Source: Bog-473 sp963751335
Lineage (GTDB): Bacteria; Actinomycetota; Acidimicrobiia; Acidimicrobiales; RAAP-2
Assembly: GCA_963751335.1 (NCBI GenBank)
Contig: CAVVUB010000006.1
Span: 62,001 to 126,000 of the forward strand
Length of the DNA: 64,000 nucleotides
Direction of reading: 5' to 3'
How positions within the stretch are numbered: position 1 is the first letter of the stretch; each line of letters opens with the position of its first letter. The notes under the pieces are model-generated. The model had not been told where the DNA came from. It did not search any database and was given only the letters and a program-made list of their open reading frames with translations. Positions 1 to 8,036 of this stretch are shown here, one piece after another. A program made the translations under genes and the position numbers.

Positions 1-762
1 AACGCGCTGGCCGCCGCCGGTGTCCCGGCGCCGGCGCCGTCGGTCACGGTGAGCGATTCCGAATGGATCGGCACCTCGTTCCTGGCCATGCCGTTGGTGC
101 ACGGCGACATCGCCGGACCGGCACCGGTCTTCGACGACTACGTCACCGCGGCCGGAGTCACCCTGCAGGGGCGCATGCACGACGAGCTCATCGATACGGT
201 GGTCGGCGTCCACGCCGTCGGATGGCGCGGGACCGGCCTGGGTGAAGTGTTGCCAGGGACGACGGTGCGCGACGCGCTGGACCGCTGGACGGCGTACGTC
301 GACTGGTCGTCGGAGGGCGATCCGTTGCCGGCCCTGACCGAGGCGCTGTCCTGGTGCGCGGCCCGGGTACCCGGCGAAGCGGCGCCGGTTCTGCTCTGGG
401 GCGACGTGCGACTGGGCAACCTCGTCTTCGACGAGGAGCGGCGGGTGCGGGGGGTGCTCGACTGGGACCTCGCCTCCATCGGTCCCGCCGAGATGGACCT
501 CGGCTGGCACTTCGGCCTCGAGTACATGATGGAGTCCCTCTTCGGGCAACGGGTCGAGGGCTTTCCCCGGCGCGACGACGTCGTGGCCCGCTACGAGGAG
601 GCCAGCGGCCGCGTGCTGGCCGATCTGGACTGGCACGAGGTCTTCGCGTTGGTGCGGGCATTGGCCATCAACGATCGCCACCAGCGCATCACCGGCGATC
701 GACGCCGAGCCGACAATCCGATGGGTGCCGTCCTGCTCGCCCGCATGGCACAGTCAGGGTGA
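1..762 (+). CDS. APH-family phosphotransferase, 5' end cut by window
   Basis: Aminoglycoside-phosphotransferase-fold kinase of the broad family that also includes acyl-CoA-dehydrogenase-associated kinases; the substrate cannot be told. The frame stays open to base 1 and the residues there (a GVPAPAPSV-like segment) fit the N-lobe, so the gene begins outside the window; GTG at 49 is probably not the start. The catalytic loop reads WGDVRLGN (Trp replaces the usual His of HGD, as in many actinobacterial members) and the metal-binding segment reads LDWDLASIG. The stop overlaps the next start by 4 bp (GTGA), so the two genes are probably co-translated. Confidence 0.8.
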   Translation, partial: NALAAAGVPAPAPSVTVSDSEWIGTSFLAMPLVHGDIAGPAPVFDDYVTAAGVTLQGRMHDELIDTVVGVHAVGWRGTGLGEVLPGTTVRDALDRWTAYVDWSSEGDPLPALTEALSWCAARVPGEAAPVLLWGDVRLGNLVFDEERRVRGVLDWDLASIGPAEMDLGWHFGLEYMMESLFGQRVEGFPRRDDVVARYEEASGRVLADLDWHEVFALVRALAINDRHQRITGDRRRADNPMGAVLLARMAQSG

Positions 763-1340
763 CGGGCATCCGACTGGGTGTCGCCCACCACCTCGGCTGG
801 GCCGTTGCCGTCACGGCGTCGGCGGACCACGAGGTCGTGGACCGACGGAGAATGGAGCTGATCGAACCGGGCCTGCCGCCCGCACCGATCCATCACGAAG
901 GTGGCCCCCACCTCATGCACCGTCAGGGAGAGCTTCTCGGCGACGAGGGGCTTGCGATCCTGGTGGCCGGGGTGCGGGCCTCGGTCGTCCGGGCCGCCAC
1001 GGCGGCGTTTGACGACCTGGAGGCGACGGTGCCGTCACCGATCACCTCGCTCTCACTCCGGGCCTGGCCCGCCGACTTCCCCACCGAGATCGCCGTCCAA
1101 CGGCGCGCGCCCTACGAGAGCCGGGCCGATTCGGTGATGTACCGCCAGGTGATGGCCGAACTCGGCCGCGCCCGTGCCTGGGCCATCCATCTGTTCGAGG
1201 CCAAGGACGTGGAGGCCGAGGCGTCTCGGATGCTCGGGACACGGAGCGAGGCGGTGCTGCACGGCCCACGCTCGGCGCTGGGACCACCGTGGTCCAAGGA
1301 CCACCGGATGGCACTCGCCGCCACCGTCATCGTCACCTGA
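759..1340 (+). CDS. Conserved hypothetical protein, 193 aa
   Basis: Function unknown. The GTG at 759 overlaps the stop of the phosphotransferase (GTGA), which fixes the start and implies translational coupling. The protein is soluble, with an N-terminal GVAHHLGWAVAVT segment, a VVDRRRMELIE strand, and a later VMYRQVMAELGRARAW helix. I remember similar actinobacterial hypothetical proteins with the HHLGW and VVDRRR signatures but no assigned function. It ends 19 bp from a convergent gene. Confidence 0.6.
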   Translation: MTGIRLGVAHHLGWAVAVTASADHEVVDRRRMELIEPGLPPAPIHHEGGPHLMHRQGELLGDEGLAILVAGVRASVVRAATAAFDDLEATVPSPITSLSLRAWPADFPTEIAVQRRAPYESRADSVMYRQVMAELGRARAWAIHLFEAKDVEAEASRMLGTRSEAVLHGPRSALGPPWSKDHRMALAATVIVT

Positions 1341-1359
1341 TCGGCCCGCCGAGGCGGCG

Positions 1360-2553
1360 TCATCCCTCGAGGAGGGAGAAGCCGAGCACGCCCGCCTTGG
1401 AGACCTCGTAGCAGAGAGTGTCGTAGGGCTCGACCAGGCCGTAGGTGACCTCTCCTTCGCACTCGACGCGGCAGTGGTGCTGGTCCTGGCCGGCCAGGCG
1501 GCGGCGCACCGCCGGCTCCGTGACGTCGAAGGTCTGGGCGTGCACGACGGTCTCGTTGCCGCGGGCCACGGCCATGCCGTGCCACAGGTCGCCGTCGGGC
1601 GTGCCGCCGTTGGGTCCGCCGTACATGCCGCAGCGCAGGAACGCGATCTGGTGACCAAGCCGCTCGAAGGTCATCGTCTTGACCGAGTCGTCGGCGAAGA
1701 CAAGGTCGACCTCGCCCGCCACCAACAGGTGGGTGTCGGGCTCGAAGCGCATGCGGTGGCGGCGCTCGCGCAGCGTCGCGCTGCGCTTGCGCGGATCACC
1801 GAGGTTGTAGAGGACGTGATCGCCCCAGATCCCGAGCTCCTCGAACTCGACCCACTCGCCGCTGTGCGGATGCTGCATGCCCATGTAGCGCCCCGGTCCG
1901 CCCACGCCGTCGCGGGTACCCCAGTGATGGTCGCGCGTGCCCCGATGGGTCGTGCCCGAGAGATCGTGCCGCGTTCCGTTGACGTCGACCCAGCCCTCTT
2001 GACGGCCGAAGCCGTCGTAGCCGGCGATGGGGCTCATGGCCCGGCCGCCGACGATCATGCCGGCGGCCAGTTGGCGGAACACGGGACGTTTCGTATCGAG
2101 CCAGGTGATGTCGAAGCCGATCCGGTCCGTCGCCTCGCTGCCGCCGCTGCTGCTGCCGGCGTCGGCGTCGGTGCCCACGGCGGCCGCCACGGCGTCGGGG
2201 TCGAGACGGAGCCGCCACTGGCGGAAGGGCTCGACCACCTCGAAGGAGAAGGGCCCGAGCGTCATGTCCATGCGATCGGTCCCGAGCTTGCGGTGGGCCC
2301 GCACCGTGGTGTGCCGCCCTCGGTGGTTCACGATGGCGAAGGCCTCCGCGGTGCCCAGGTTGGGGTAGAAGGCCAAACCGACGACGACGAGGAGCTGGCC
2401 CACCGAGTCCTGGCAGGTGAACCACACCCGCTCGTAGGCCTGGGCGTCGGGCGTCCACATCACGCGCACCGGGTAGGGCGCGTTGTGGACCAAGAACTCG
2501 TCGAGGCCCGAGAGAGGGGCGTGCTCGCCCGAGGCCGGGTAAGGCGAGGTCAC
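1360..2553 (-). CDS. AttH/tocopherol-cyclase-like beta-barrel protein (hypothetical)
   Basis: Protein of 397 residues with no visible signal peptide. An N-terminal DEFLVHNAPYPV segment, many Trp/Gly/Asp-rich strands and a GTRDHHWGTRDG motif near the middle resemble actinobacterial proteins related to AttH/hydroxyneurosporene-synthase-type lipocalin-like folds, often found in lipid or steroid catabolic loci. No catalytic role can be assigned. GTG at 2553 is used as start but has no ribosome site. A strong purine-rich site precedes another GTG at 2609 in a different frame, whose 19 codons end in the GTGA at 2553-2550. The true N-terminus may be there, joined through a missing base. It diverges from the P450 gene. 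Confidence 0.6.
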   Translation of the reverse strand: MTSPYPASGEHAPLSGLDEFLVHNAPYPVRVMWTPDAQAYERVWFTCQDSVGQLLVVVGLAFYPNLGTAEAFAIVNHRGRHTTVRAHRKLGTDRMDMTLGPFSFEVVEPFRQWRLRLDPDAVAAAVGTDADAGSSSGGSEATDRIGFDITWLDTKRPVFRQLAAGMIVGGRAMSPIAGYDGFGRQEGWVDVNGTRHDLSGTTHRGTRDHHWGTRDGVGGPGRYMGMQHPHSGEWVEFEELGIWGDHVLYNLGDPRKRSATLRERRHRMRFEPDTHLLVAGEVDLVFADDSVKTMTFERLGHQIAFLRCGMYGGPNGGTPDGDLWHGMAVARGNETVVHAQTFDVTEPAVRRRLAGQDQHHCRVECEGEVTYGLVEPYDTLCYEVSKAGVLGFSLLEG

Positions 2554-2609
2554 GAGGAGGTGCCGCCGGAGGGGACCTGGACCTGGTCTTCGGTGTGCAC
2601 CGTCGTCAC
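2550..2609 (-). other. 19-codon leader ORF or misframed N-terminus
   Basis: A GTG at 2609, six bases after a GGAGG-type ribosome site (AGGAGGGAGGGAGG on the minus strand), opens a 19-codon frame that stops at 2550, overlapping the GTG of the following gene in a GTGA. It is either a short coupled leader peptide or the real N-terminus of the downstream protein separated by a one-base deletion. Confidence 0.4.
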
Positions 2610-2686
2610 TGCCTGCCTCCCTCCCTCCTGAGCGTCGCCGTTCCAAGTCCGGAAATACTGGTCCCGGTGCACAGTACGCTCGGCCC

Positions 2687-3907
2687 ATGGCGGCCGACCA
2701 GTACACCGAGGCCAGCGCGGAGCTCGATCCGCGTGACCCCACCTTCTTCCTCCGCCCCGACTACTTCGAGGTGCTGGCCCGGCTGCGTGAATCGGATCCC
2801 GTCCACGCCTGCGGTCCCGGCTTCTGGGTGGTCACGCGCTACGAGGACATCCGGGACCTGAGTCGCGACCCGTCTGCCTTCTGCTCGGGCCGCGGAGCTC
2901 TGGTCAACGACCCGCTCCGCGCCGCTCCGCCGGGCGAGGCCATGGCGTCGCGCTCGATCCTGCACATGGATCCGCCCGAGCACGCCTCCTTCCGCAGCCT
3001 GGTCAACCGGCGCTTCACGCCGCGCGCCCTGGCCGGACTGGACGAGTCCATCCGCAAGACGGCCTCGACCCTGCTCGATGCGGTGGACGCCACCGGCGAG
3101 ATCGACTTCGTGGCCCAGCTGGCCGCGCCCTATCCACTGATCGTCATCGCCGAATTGCTGGGCATCGCCGAGGCCGACCGCGCCGCCTTCCGGCGCTGGT
3201 CGGACGCGGCAATCGAGGCGCCCGATCTGCCGCCGGCCGAGACGATGGTGGCGTTGGGCGAGCTCTCGGGCTTCATCGGCGAGCACATCAGGTCCAAGCA
3301 GCGCCACCCGGGCGACGACCTCGTCTCGCTGCTGGTGGGCAGCGAGGTTGAGGGCTGCCCGCTCAGCAAGGAGGAGCTGTTCATGTTCCTCCTCACCTTG
3401 CTGGTGGCGGGGAACGAGACGACCCGCACCCTGCTCTCGGGCACCGCCCTCGTCCTGCACGAGCACCCCGACCAGCGGGCCCTGGTCGCGGCAGACGCCG
3501 CGCTCGTGCCGGGCGCAGTGGAGGAATGCCTGCGCTGGGTCACCCCCGTCCACGCCTTCTGTCGGACGGCGACGGCCGAGGTGACAATCGCCGGCACAGC
3601 GGTGGCCGCGGGTGACTACCTGTGCATGCTCTACGCCTCGGCCAATCGCGACGAGCGCATCTTCGGCGCGACGGCATCGATGTTCGACCTGCAGCGTCCG
3701 ATCAATCCGGTGCATCTCGCATTCGGCTTCGGCGAGCACGTCTGTCTCGGGGCCAGCCTGGCCCGGCTCGAGGCGCGGATCTTCGTGGAGGAGTTGCTGG
3801 TGCGCTATCCCGGTTATGCGGTGACCGGGACGGCCGAACGCGTGCCCTCCACGACCGTCGCCGGCATCCGCTCACTCCCCGTGGTGCTGGCGCCCTCGGC
3901 GCGCTGA
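2687..3907 (+). CDS. Cytochrome P450
   Basis: Soluble bacterial class I P450 of 406 residues, which would need a ferredoxin and reductase encoded elsewhere. Seen directly: the I-helix oxygen-activation motif AGNETT at 241-246, the K-helix ExxR at E280/R283, and the heme loop FGFGEHVCLG with the axial Cys353. The HMDPPEH motif near 93-99 is typical of bacterial CYPs that act on steroids, terpenes and fatty acids. Neighbouring sulfatase and SDR genes fit a catabolic or detoxifying role, but the substrate is not readable. The ATG at 2687 fits the family N-terminus. The last 94 bp overlap the 3' end of the opposing ArsR-type gene. Confidence 0.93.
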   Translation: MAADQYTEASAELDPRDPTFFLRPDYFEVLARLRESDPVHACGPGFWVVTRYEDIRDLSRDPSAFCSGRGALVNDPLRAAPPGEAMASRSILHMDPPEHASFRSLVNRRFTPRALAGLDESIRKTASTLLDAVDATGEIDFVAQLAAPYPLIVIAELLGIAEADRAAFRRWSDAAIEAPDLPPAETMVALGELSGFIGEHIRSKQRHPGDDLVSLLVGSEVEGCPLSKEELFMFLLTLLVAGNETTRTLLSGTALVLHEHPDQRALVAADAALVPGAVEECLRWVTPVHAFCRTATAEVTIAGTAVAAGDYLCMLYASANRDERIFGATASMFDLQRPINPVHLAFGFGEHVCLGASLARLEARIFVEELLVRYPGYAVTGTAERVPSTTVAGIRSLPVVLAPSAR

Positions 3908-4980
3908 AGCACGGCGGCGCGCAGGTCGTCGAGCAGCGACTCCACGGCGAAGGCGTCAGCGTTCAAGCGCAGCCGCGCGCCGACCCGTTCCGAGCTCACC
4001 AGCCCGCTCTCGCGCAGCACCTTGACGTGCATGCTCACCGTGGGCTGGGCAATGCGGAAGAGCACGGCCAGCTCGCCCACCGTGCTGGGCGCAGTGGCCA
4101 GGGAGTGGAGGATGGCCAGCCGGGTCGGATCCGCCACGGCCTTGAGCCGGCGTGCCACCGACTCCGTCCGGGCACGGGCCACGACGTCGCCCTGACCCAC
4201 GCCCGTGCCCAGCACGACCAGGTTGGGGAACTCGAGGTACATGCTCGAACCGAAGAACAGGCAGGGGACGAAGAGCAACGACATGCCCTGACCGATGCTG
4301 CTCATGATCTGGGGCATCCGGTCGCGCAGGATGTCACACCCCGGGAGTACCAATTGATCCAGTGATTGACCGTTCTGGTGGTACTGGGCCACGACGTGGC
4401 GACCGGCCTCCTCGATGACCGGCAGCGACTGTTGCCAGATGTCGTTGACGGGCGACCACACCTCCTTGAGGAGCTCGATGTACGCGCGCACCAGTTCAGG
4501 AGACTCCCTGAGCATGCGGAAGCGGGCGGCGTAGATGGCAAGTTCCTCGGGACTTTCAGACGGCATGTCCAGCACCCGGGGAGAGGACTCTCTGAGTCTC
4601 CGAAACCGGGAGGCGGAGGTGGCGAGCTCCTCGGGATTCTCAGCCGGCATGTCCAGCTCGACCGGGACGGTGGCCACCGCGTTCTCAATGGCCCGCCACA
4701 CCGCGTCGGGCTCGGTCTCGCAGGTTCCTCCTCCGTGATGCACCAGCACCTGCATCTCGGTGAGGCACATCTCTTCGGCGCCGTCGTCCCAGAAGGTGCG
4801 GACGCGCTCCGCCAGGTCCTCGCGGCCGTGGAACATCTCGGCCAACTTGGGGTACTTGGCCTGCATCGAGGGCCGGGCCGCCACGGAGAGAAGCCAGGAG
4901 AGGTCGGTGGCCAGCGAAGCGGAAGAGGTGACCGACGGCTGTTGCGGCCGGTCCATCTGCTCATCGGTGAACATAGGCAT
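3814..4980 (-). CDS. Large ArsR-family regulator with N-terminal sensor-like region
   Basis: 388 residues, far longer than a classical ArsR repressor (about 100). The winged helix lies at about 275-345 (VADPTRLAILHSL; recognition helix region AQPTVSMHVKVLRESGLV). The first 250 residues form a separate mostly helical domain, comparable to the long ArsR-type regulators of actinobacteria, that presumably senses a ligand. Residues 109-136 and 137-164 are a tandem duplicate. No ArsR metal-binding Cys pair is seen in the HTH. It converges on the P450 gene with a 94-bp coding overlap, so it may regulate that locus (inference). A near-consensus promoter places transcription start at the ATG. Confidence 0.85.
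   Translation of the reverse strand: MPMFTDEQMDRPQQPSVTSSASLATDLSWLLSVAARPSMQAKYPKLAEMFHGREDLAERVRTFWDDGAEEMCLTEMQVLVHHGGGTCETEPDAVWRAIENAVATVPVELDMPAENPEELATSASRFRRLRESSPRVLDMPSESPEELAIYAARFRMLRESPELVRAYIELLKEVWSPVNDIWQQSLPVIEEAGRHVVAQYHQNGQSLDQLVLPGCDILRDRMPQIMSSIGQGMSLLFVPCLFFGSSMYLEFPNLVVLGTGVGQGDVVARARTESVARRLKAVADPTRLAILHSLATAPSTVGELAVLFRIAQPTVSMHVKVLRESGLVSSERVGARLRLNADAFAVESLLDDLRAAVLQRAEGASTTGSERMPATVVEGTRSAVPVTA
4489..4656 (-). repeat. 84-bp in-frame tandem duplication in the ArsR-type gene
   Basis: Two adjacent 84-bp units encode 28 residues each, both beginning LDMP and containing ESPEELA or ENPEELA and RFR.LRES. Roughly 20 of 28 residues match and the DNA is still clearly alike, so the duplication looks fairly recent. 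Confidence 0.85.
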
Positions 4981-4988
4981 AGGCCTAT
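4979..4988. promoter_or_regulatory. Candidate autoregulatory operator palindrome
   Basis: A perfect 10-bp palindrome ATAGGCCTAT covers the transcription start and the edge of the -10 element. A second palindrome GAATATTC (4993-5000) lies in the spacer. The placement suits repression by the encoded HTH protein. Confidence 0.5.
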
Positions 4989-5015
4989 ATTAGAATATTC
5001 TTGATTTCTTGTCAA
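4987..5015 (-). promoter_or_regulatory. Sigma70-type promoter of the ArsR-type gene, leaderless
   Basis: Minus strand: -35 TTGACA (5015-5010), 17-bp spacer, -10 TAATAT (4992-4987). The expected start point falls at about 4980, the A of the ATG, so the mRNA is probably leaderless. AT content is much higher than in the surroundings. Confidence 0.8.
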
Positions 5016-5395
5016 CTGGCAGCTATGATGTCTGGAGAGCAAGAGAGAGCCAGGTATCGAGCGTGAGAAGCGCTCAGAAGAGGTGAGGACGCAATGATCC
5101 AAGGGAGGGCAGTCGAAACGATGGCATCAGCCCACCGCCAGGATCTGCTTGAAACGGCAGGTGGGCGGCGGGCCTCACGTCGGCCTGTCACCTCGACGAG
5201 TGAGCCCAGGGCGACGCAGCGCTCGGCCGCCGGAATCCCGGTTGCCGGTGGCCGAGCGGTGCACCGAGTCAGAGCTCCGCGCGTCGGAGCCTGGCTGATC
5301 GACTTCGGAACCCGTTTGGGAGGAACCTCGATCCGGACCTCGTAAGCCCGGAACCGGCGGCCGAACGTCCCATCGGGCCGCGGTTCCGGGCCCGA
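5016..5395. other. Intergenic region between divergent genes
   Basis: About 380 bp between the ArsR-type promoter and the sulfatase. It contains an 83-codon plus-strand ORF (5094-5345, ATG after GAGGTGAGGA) with an Arg/Ala/Ser-rich, unrecognisable sequence, which I do not accept as a gene with any confidence. No clear terminator or RNA is visible. Confidence 0.3.
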
Positions 5396-7051
5396 GTGCC
5401 CGCCATGGGCAAGAGTGACGCGATGCCGCCCGCCCGCAATGTGCTGTTCATCACCCTCGACCAGTGGCGGGGCGACTGTCTCTCCGCACTGGGTCACCCG
5501 CTCCTGCAGACGCCGACGCTCGACCGGCTCGCTTCCCGGGGCGTCCTCTTCGCCAACCACTGGGCCAATGCCGCCCCGTGCGGCCCGTCGCGGGCCTGCC
5601 TGTACACCGGGACGTACCAACACCGGAATCGCTCGCTGCTCAACGGAACCCCGCTCGACACCCGCTTCACCAACGTCGCACTGATCGCCCGGGCCCTGGG
5701 GTACGACCCCGTCCTCTTCGGCTACACCGACACCTCCATCGACCCGCGCACGGTGCCGCCCGGTGACCCCCGGCTGTTCAGCTACGAGGGCGTGCTGCCC
5801 GGGTTCCGGGCCCTGATCGAGGACCCGTGGGAGCAGGGCTCGCCGGCCTGGGGGCGTTGGCTGGCCGAGCGCGGGTTCGACGTCCCCTCGAACCCGCACG
5901 ACCTCTACGAGCCCATGGAGGGTTTCCCGGACGCCGACCGCCACGGGTCGACCTGGGCTCCCGCCCGCTTCCCAGTCGAGTTGTCGCAGACCTCCTTCGT
6001 CCGCTCCGCCGTGGTGGACTACCTCGAGGAAAACGGGGACGATCCCTTCTTCGTCCACGCCTCCTTCATCCGGCCCCACCCACCTCGGCGCAACCCGGTC
6101 GGCTACCACGACCTCTACGCGGCCGACGACGTCGGCCCCTTCACCGGTGGGGCCACCCCCGAGGAGGAGGCGGCCATCCATCCCTTCGCCGCCATGGTCA
6201 CGGCGGGTCTCCCGGTCATCAGCGCACCGCGGGACGAGGGCGAGCGTCGCCAGGTCCGGGCCACCTATTACGGCGCGCAGCGCGAGGTCGACGACGGGCT
6301 GGCCCCGCTCTTCTCCTACCTCGAATCGTCCGGGCTGGCCGATTCGACCCTGGTCGTCCTCACCAGTGACCACGGCGAGATGGGCGGCGACCACTGGCTC
6401 CTCGAGAAGCTCGGGTACTGGGACGAGAGCTATCACGTGCCGCTGATCGTGGTGGATCCCCGTCGCTCGGCCGACCGGACCCGCGGGCGGGTGGTCGACG
6501 CCGTGACCGAGTCGGTCGACGTGCTCCCGACCATCTGCGGCTACCTCGGGGCCGAGGTACCGCTGCAGGCGGACGGCTGGTCCCTGGGCCCGTTCATCGA
6601 GACGGGTGCCCCGCCCGAACACTGGCGCGACACCGCCCACTTCGAATGGGCTTTTTCGGATCCGGTCAATCGCTTCGCCGAGCGGGCGTTCGGCCTGCCC
6701 ATGAGCCACTGCTCCCTCGCTGTGTCGCGCGGACCCCGGCACAAGTACGTGCAGTTCGGGGCGGCCTCCGATCTGTTTCCCCCGCTCCTCTTCGATCTGG
6801 ACGAGGACCCCGGGCAGACACACAACCTGCTGGCCGGCCGGGTCGGCGCCGCCGGGAGCGGTCGCGGCAGCGGCAACGGCACCGGCACCGGCGACGACAG
6901 GGCCCCGGCCGGACCCGAGGCGCTCGAGGCGGCCTGGTCGGCCAGCCAGGAGCTGTTGCGCTGGCACATGCGCACGGCCGAGCGCACGCTGAGTGGCTCC
7001 TTCCTTCATCCCACCAAGGGCCTGGTCGAGGCGCGCGACACCTGGCGGTGA
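5396..7051 (+). CDS. Type I sulfatase / phosphonate monoester hydrolase
   Basis: Alkaline-phosphatase-superfamily hydrolase of 551 residues for sulfate or phosphonate/phosphate esters. It has the formylglycine motif C62-G-P-S-R66, whose Cys is converted to formylglycine by a separate enzyme, metal-binding Asp22 in ITLDQWR, and SDHGEMGGDHW around residue 324. A GYDPVLFGYTD segment is typical of the phosphonate monoester hydrolase branch, so that activity is likelier than a simple aryl sulfatase. No signal peptide is seen, so it is cytoplasmic. A Gly/Ser/Thr-rich insert lies near 485-500. GTG at 5396 is taken as start; in-frame ATGs at 5405 and 5423 are equally plausible. Confidence 0.85.
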   Translation: MPAMGKSDAMPPARNVLFITLDQWRGDCLSALGHPLLQTPTLDRLASRGVLFANHWANAAPCGPSRACLYTGTYQHRNRSLLNGTPLDTRFTNVALIARALGYDPVLFGYTDTSIDPRTVPPGDPRLFSYEGVLPGFRALIEDPWEQGSPAWGRWLAERGFDVPSNPHDLYEPMEGFPDADRHGSTWAPARFPVELSQTSFVRSAVVDYLEENGDDPFFVHASFIRPHPPRRNPVGYHDLYAADDVGPFTGGATPEEEAAIHPFAAMVTAGLPVISAPRDEGERRQVRATYYGAQREVDDGLAPLFSYLESSGLADSTLVVLTSDHGEMGGDHWLLEKLGYWDESYHVPLIVVDPRRSADRTRGRVVDAVTESVDVLPTICGYLGAEVPLQADGWSLGPFIETGAPPEHWRDTAHFEWAFSDPVNRFAERAFGLPMSHCSLAVSRGPRHKYVQFGAASDLFPPLLFDLDEDPGQTHNLLAGRVGAAGSGRGSGNGTGTGDDRAPAGPEALEAAWSASQELLRWHMRTAERTLSGSFLHPTKGLVEARDTWR

Positions 7052-7153
7052 GCGCCGGTGGGTGTGGAATGCTGACGCCTGTCCACGGCCCGCTGCCCCG
7101 GCGGCCAAGGCCGTCGAGGGTGGACGACGAGGTCTTCGGGAGGCAAGCGCGTA

Positions 7154-8032
7154 GTGCCCGACATGTATGGCAAGACGGTCGTCGTCACGGGCGGCAACTC
7201 CGGGATCGGATACCAGACCGCCCTGGCGCTTTCCACCATGGGGGCCCGGGTCATCGTGACGGCGCGCAATGCCGACAAGGGCCGGGCCGCCGTTGCCGCC
7301 GTGAACGACACCGTGGACGGACAGGCCGCCATCCAACTCGTCGTCTTCGATCTGGCTGACCTGGCGTCGGTGCGGCGGGGCGCGGCCGAGATCCTCGAGT
7401 TGGCGCCGTGCCTCGACGTCCTGGTCAACAACGCCGGCCTGATTCAGACGCTGCGCAGCGAGACGGTCGACGGCTTCGAGACCACGTTCGCCGTGAACCA
7501 TCTCGGCCCGTTCCTCCTGACCAATCTGCTCCTCGACCGACTGGTGAAGTCGACGCCGGCCCGGATCGTGAACGTGGCCTCCTCCGCCCACGGTGCGGCC
7601 CGGCACGGCCTGCCCTTCGACGACCTCCAGTCGACCCGTCACTACCGGGCCATGCGGGTCTACGGGCAGTCGAAGCTGGCCAACATCCTCTTTTCCCTCG
7701 AGCTCTCGCGACGGCTCTCGGGCACGGGCGTGACGGCCAACTCGCTCCATCCCGGCACCGTGCGCACGGGGTACGGCGCCGACGGAGACGCCCGCGGGTT
7801 CCTCGCCTTCGGCATCAAGATCGCCTCACCCTTCTTCCTTTCGGCGGCCAAAGGGGCTCGGACGTCCGTCTACCTGGCCTCGTCGCCTGACGTCGAAGGC
7901 GTGAGCGGCGAGTACTTCGTCAAGTGCCGGGCCCGCCGGCCCAGGCGCTGGGCTCAGGACGCCGATGCCGCAGACCGCCTGTGGCGGTTGAGCGAGGAGC
8001 TGGTCGGCCTGCCCCAGCACCAGGGGAGCTGA
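7154..8032 (+). CDS. Short-chain dehydrogenase, retinol-dehydrogenase-like
   Basis: Classical SDR oxidoreductase, 292 residues. It has the NAD(P)-binding TGGNSGIG near the N-terminus (12-19), NNAG near 95, catalytic Ser in VASSAHGA, and YGQSK as the YxxxK pair. The overall pattern (FAVNHLGPFLLTNLLL, LHPGTVRTG) is that of the retinol/WW-oxidoreductase-like SDR subgroup. The GTG start lies 102 bp after the sulfatase. The next SDR starts 5 bp downstream, implying one transcript. The substrate is unknown; context suggests a hydrophobic alcohol or ketone. Confidence 0.88.
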   Translation: MPDMYGKTVVVTGGNSGIGYQTALALSTMGARVIVTARNADKGRAAVAAVNDTVDGQAAIQLVVFDLADLASVRRGAAEILELAPCLDVLVNNAGLIQTLRSETVDGFETTFAVNHLGPFLLTNLLLDRLVKSTPARIVNVASSAHGAARHGLPFDDLQSTRHYRAMRVYGQSKLANILFSLELSRRLSGTGVTANSLHPGTVRTGYGADGDARGFLAFGIKIASPFFLSAAKGARTSVYLASSPDVEGVSGEYFVKCRARRPRRWAQDADAADRLWRLSEELVGLPQHQGS

Positions 8033-8036
8033 GGGC

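Noticed and set aside
5012..7750. 912-codon minus-strand open frame
   Set aside because: It is antisense to the sulfatase and SDR genes, which have clear family motifs; its composition (Arg/Gly/Val/His-rich) is that of a GC-rich shadow frame.
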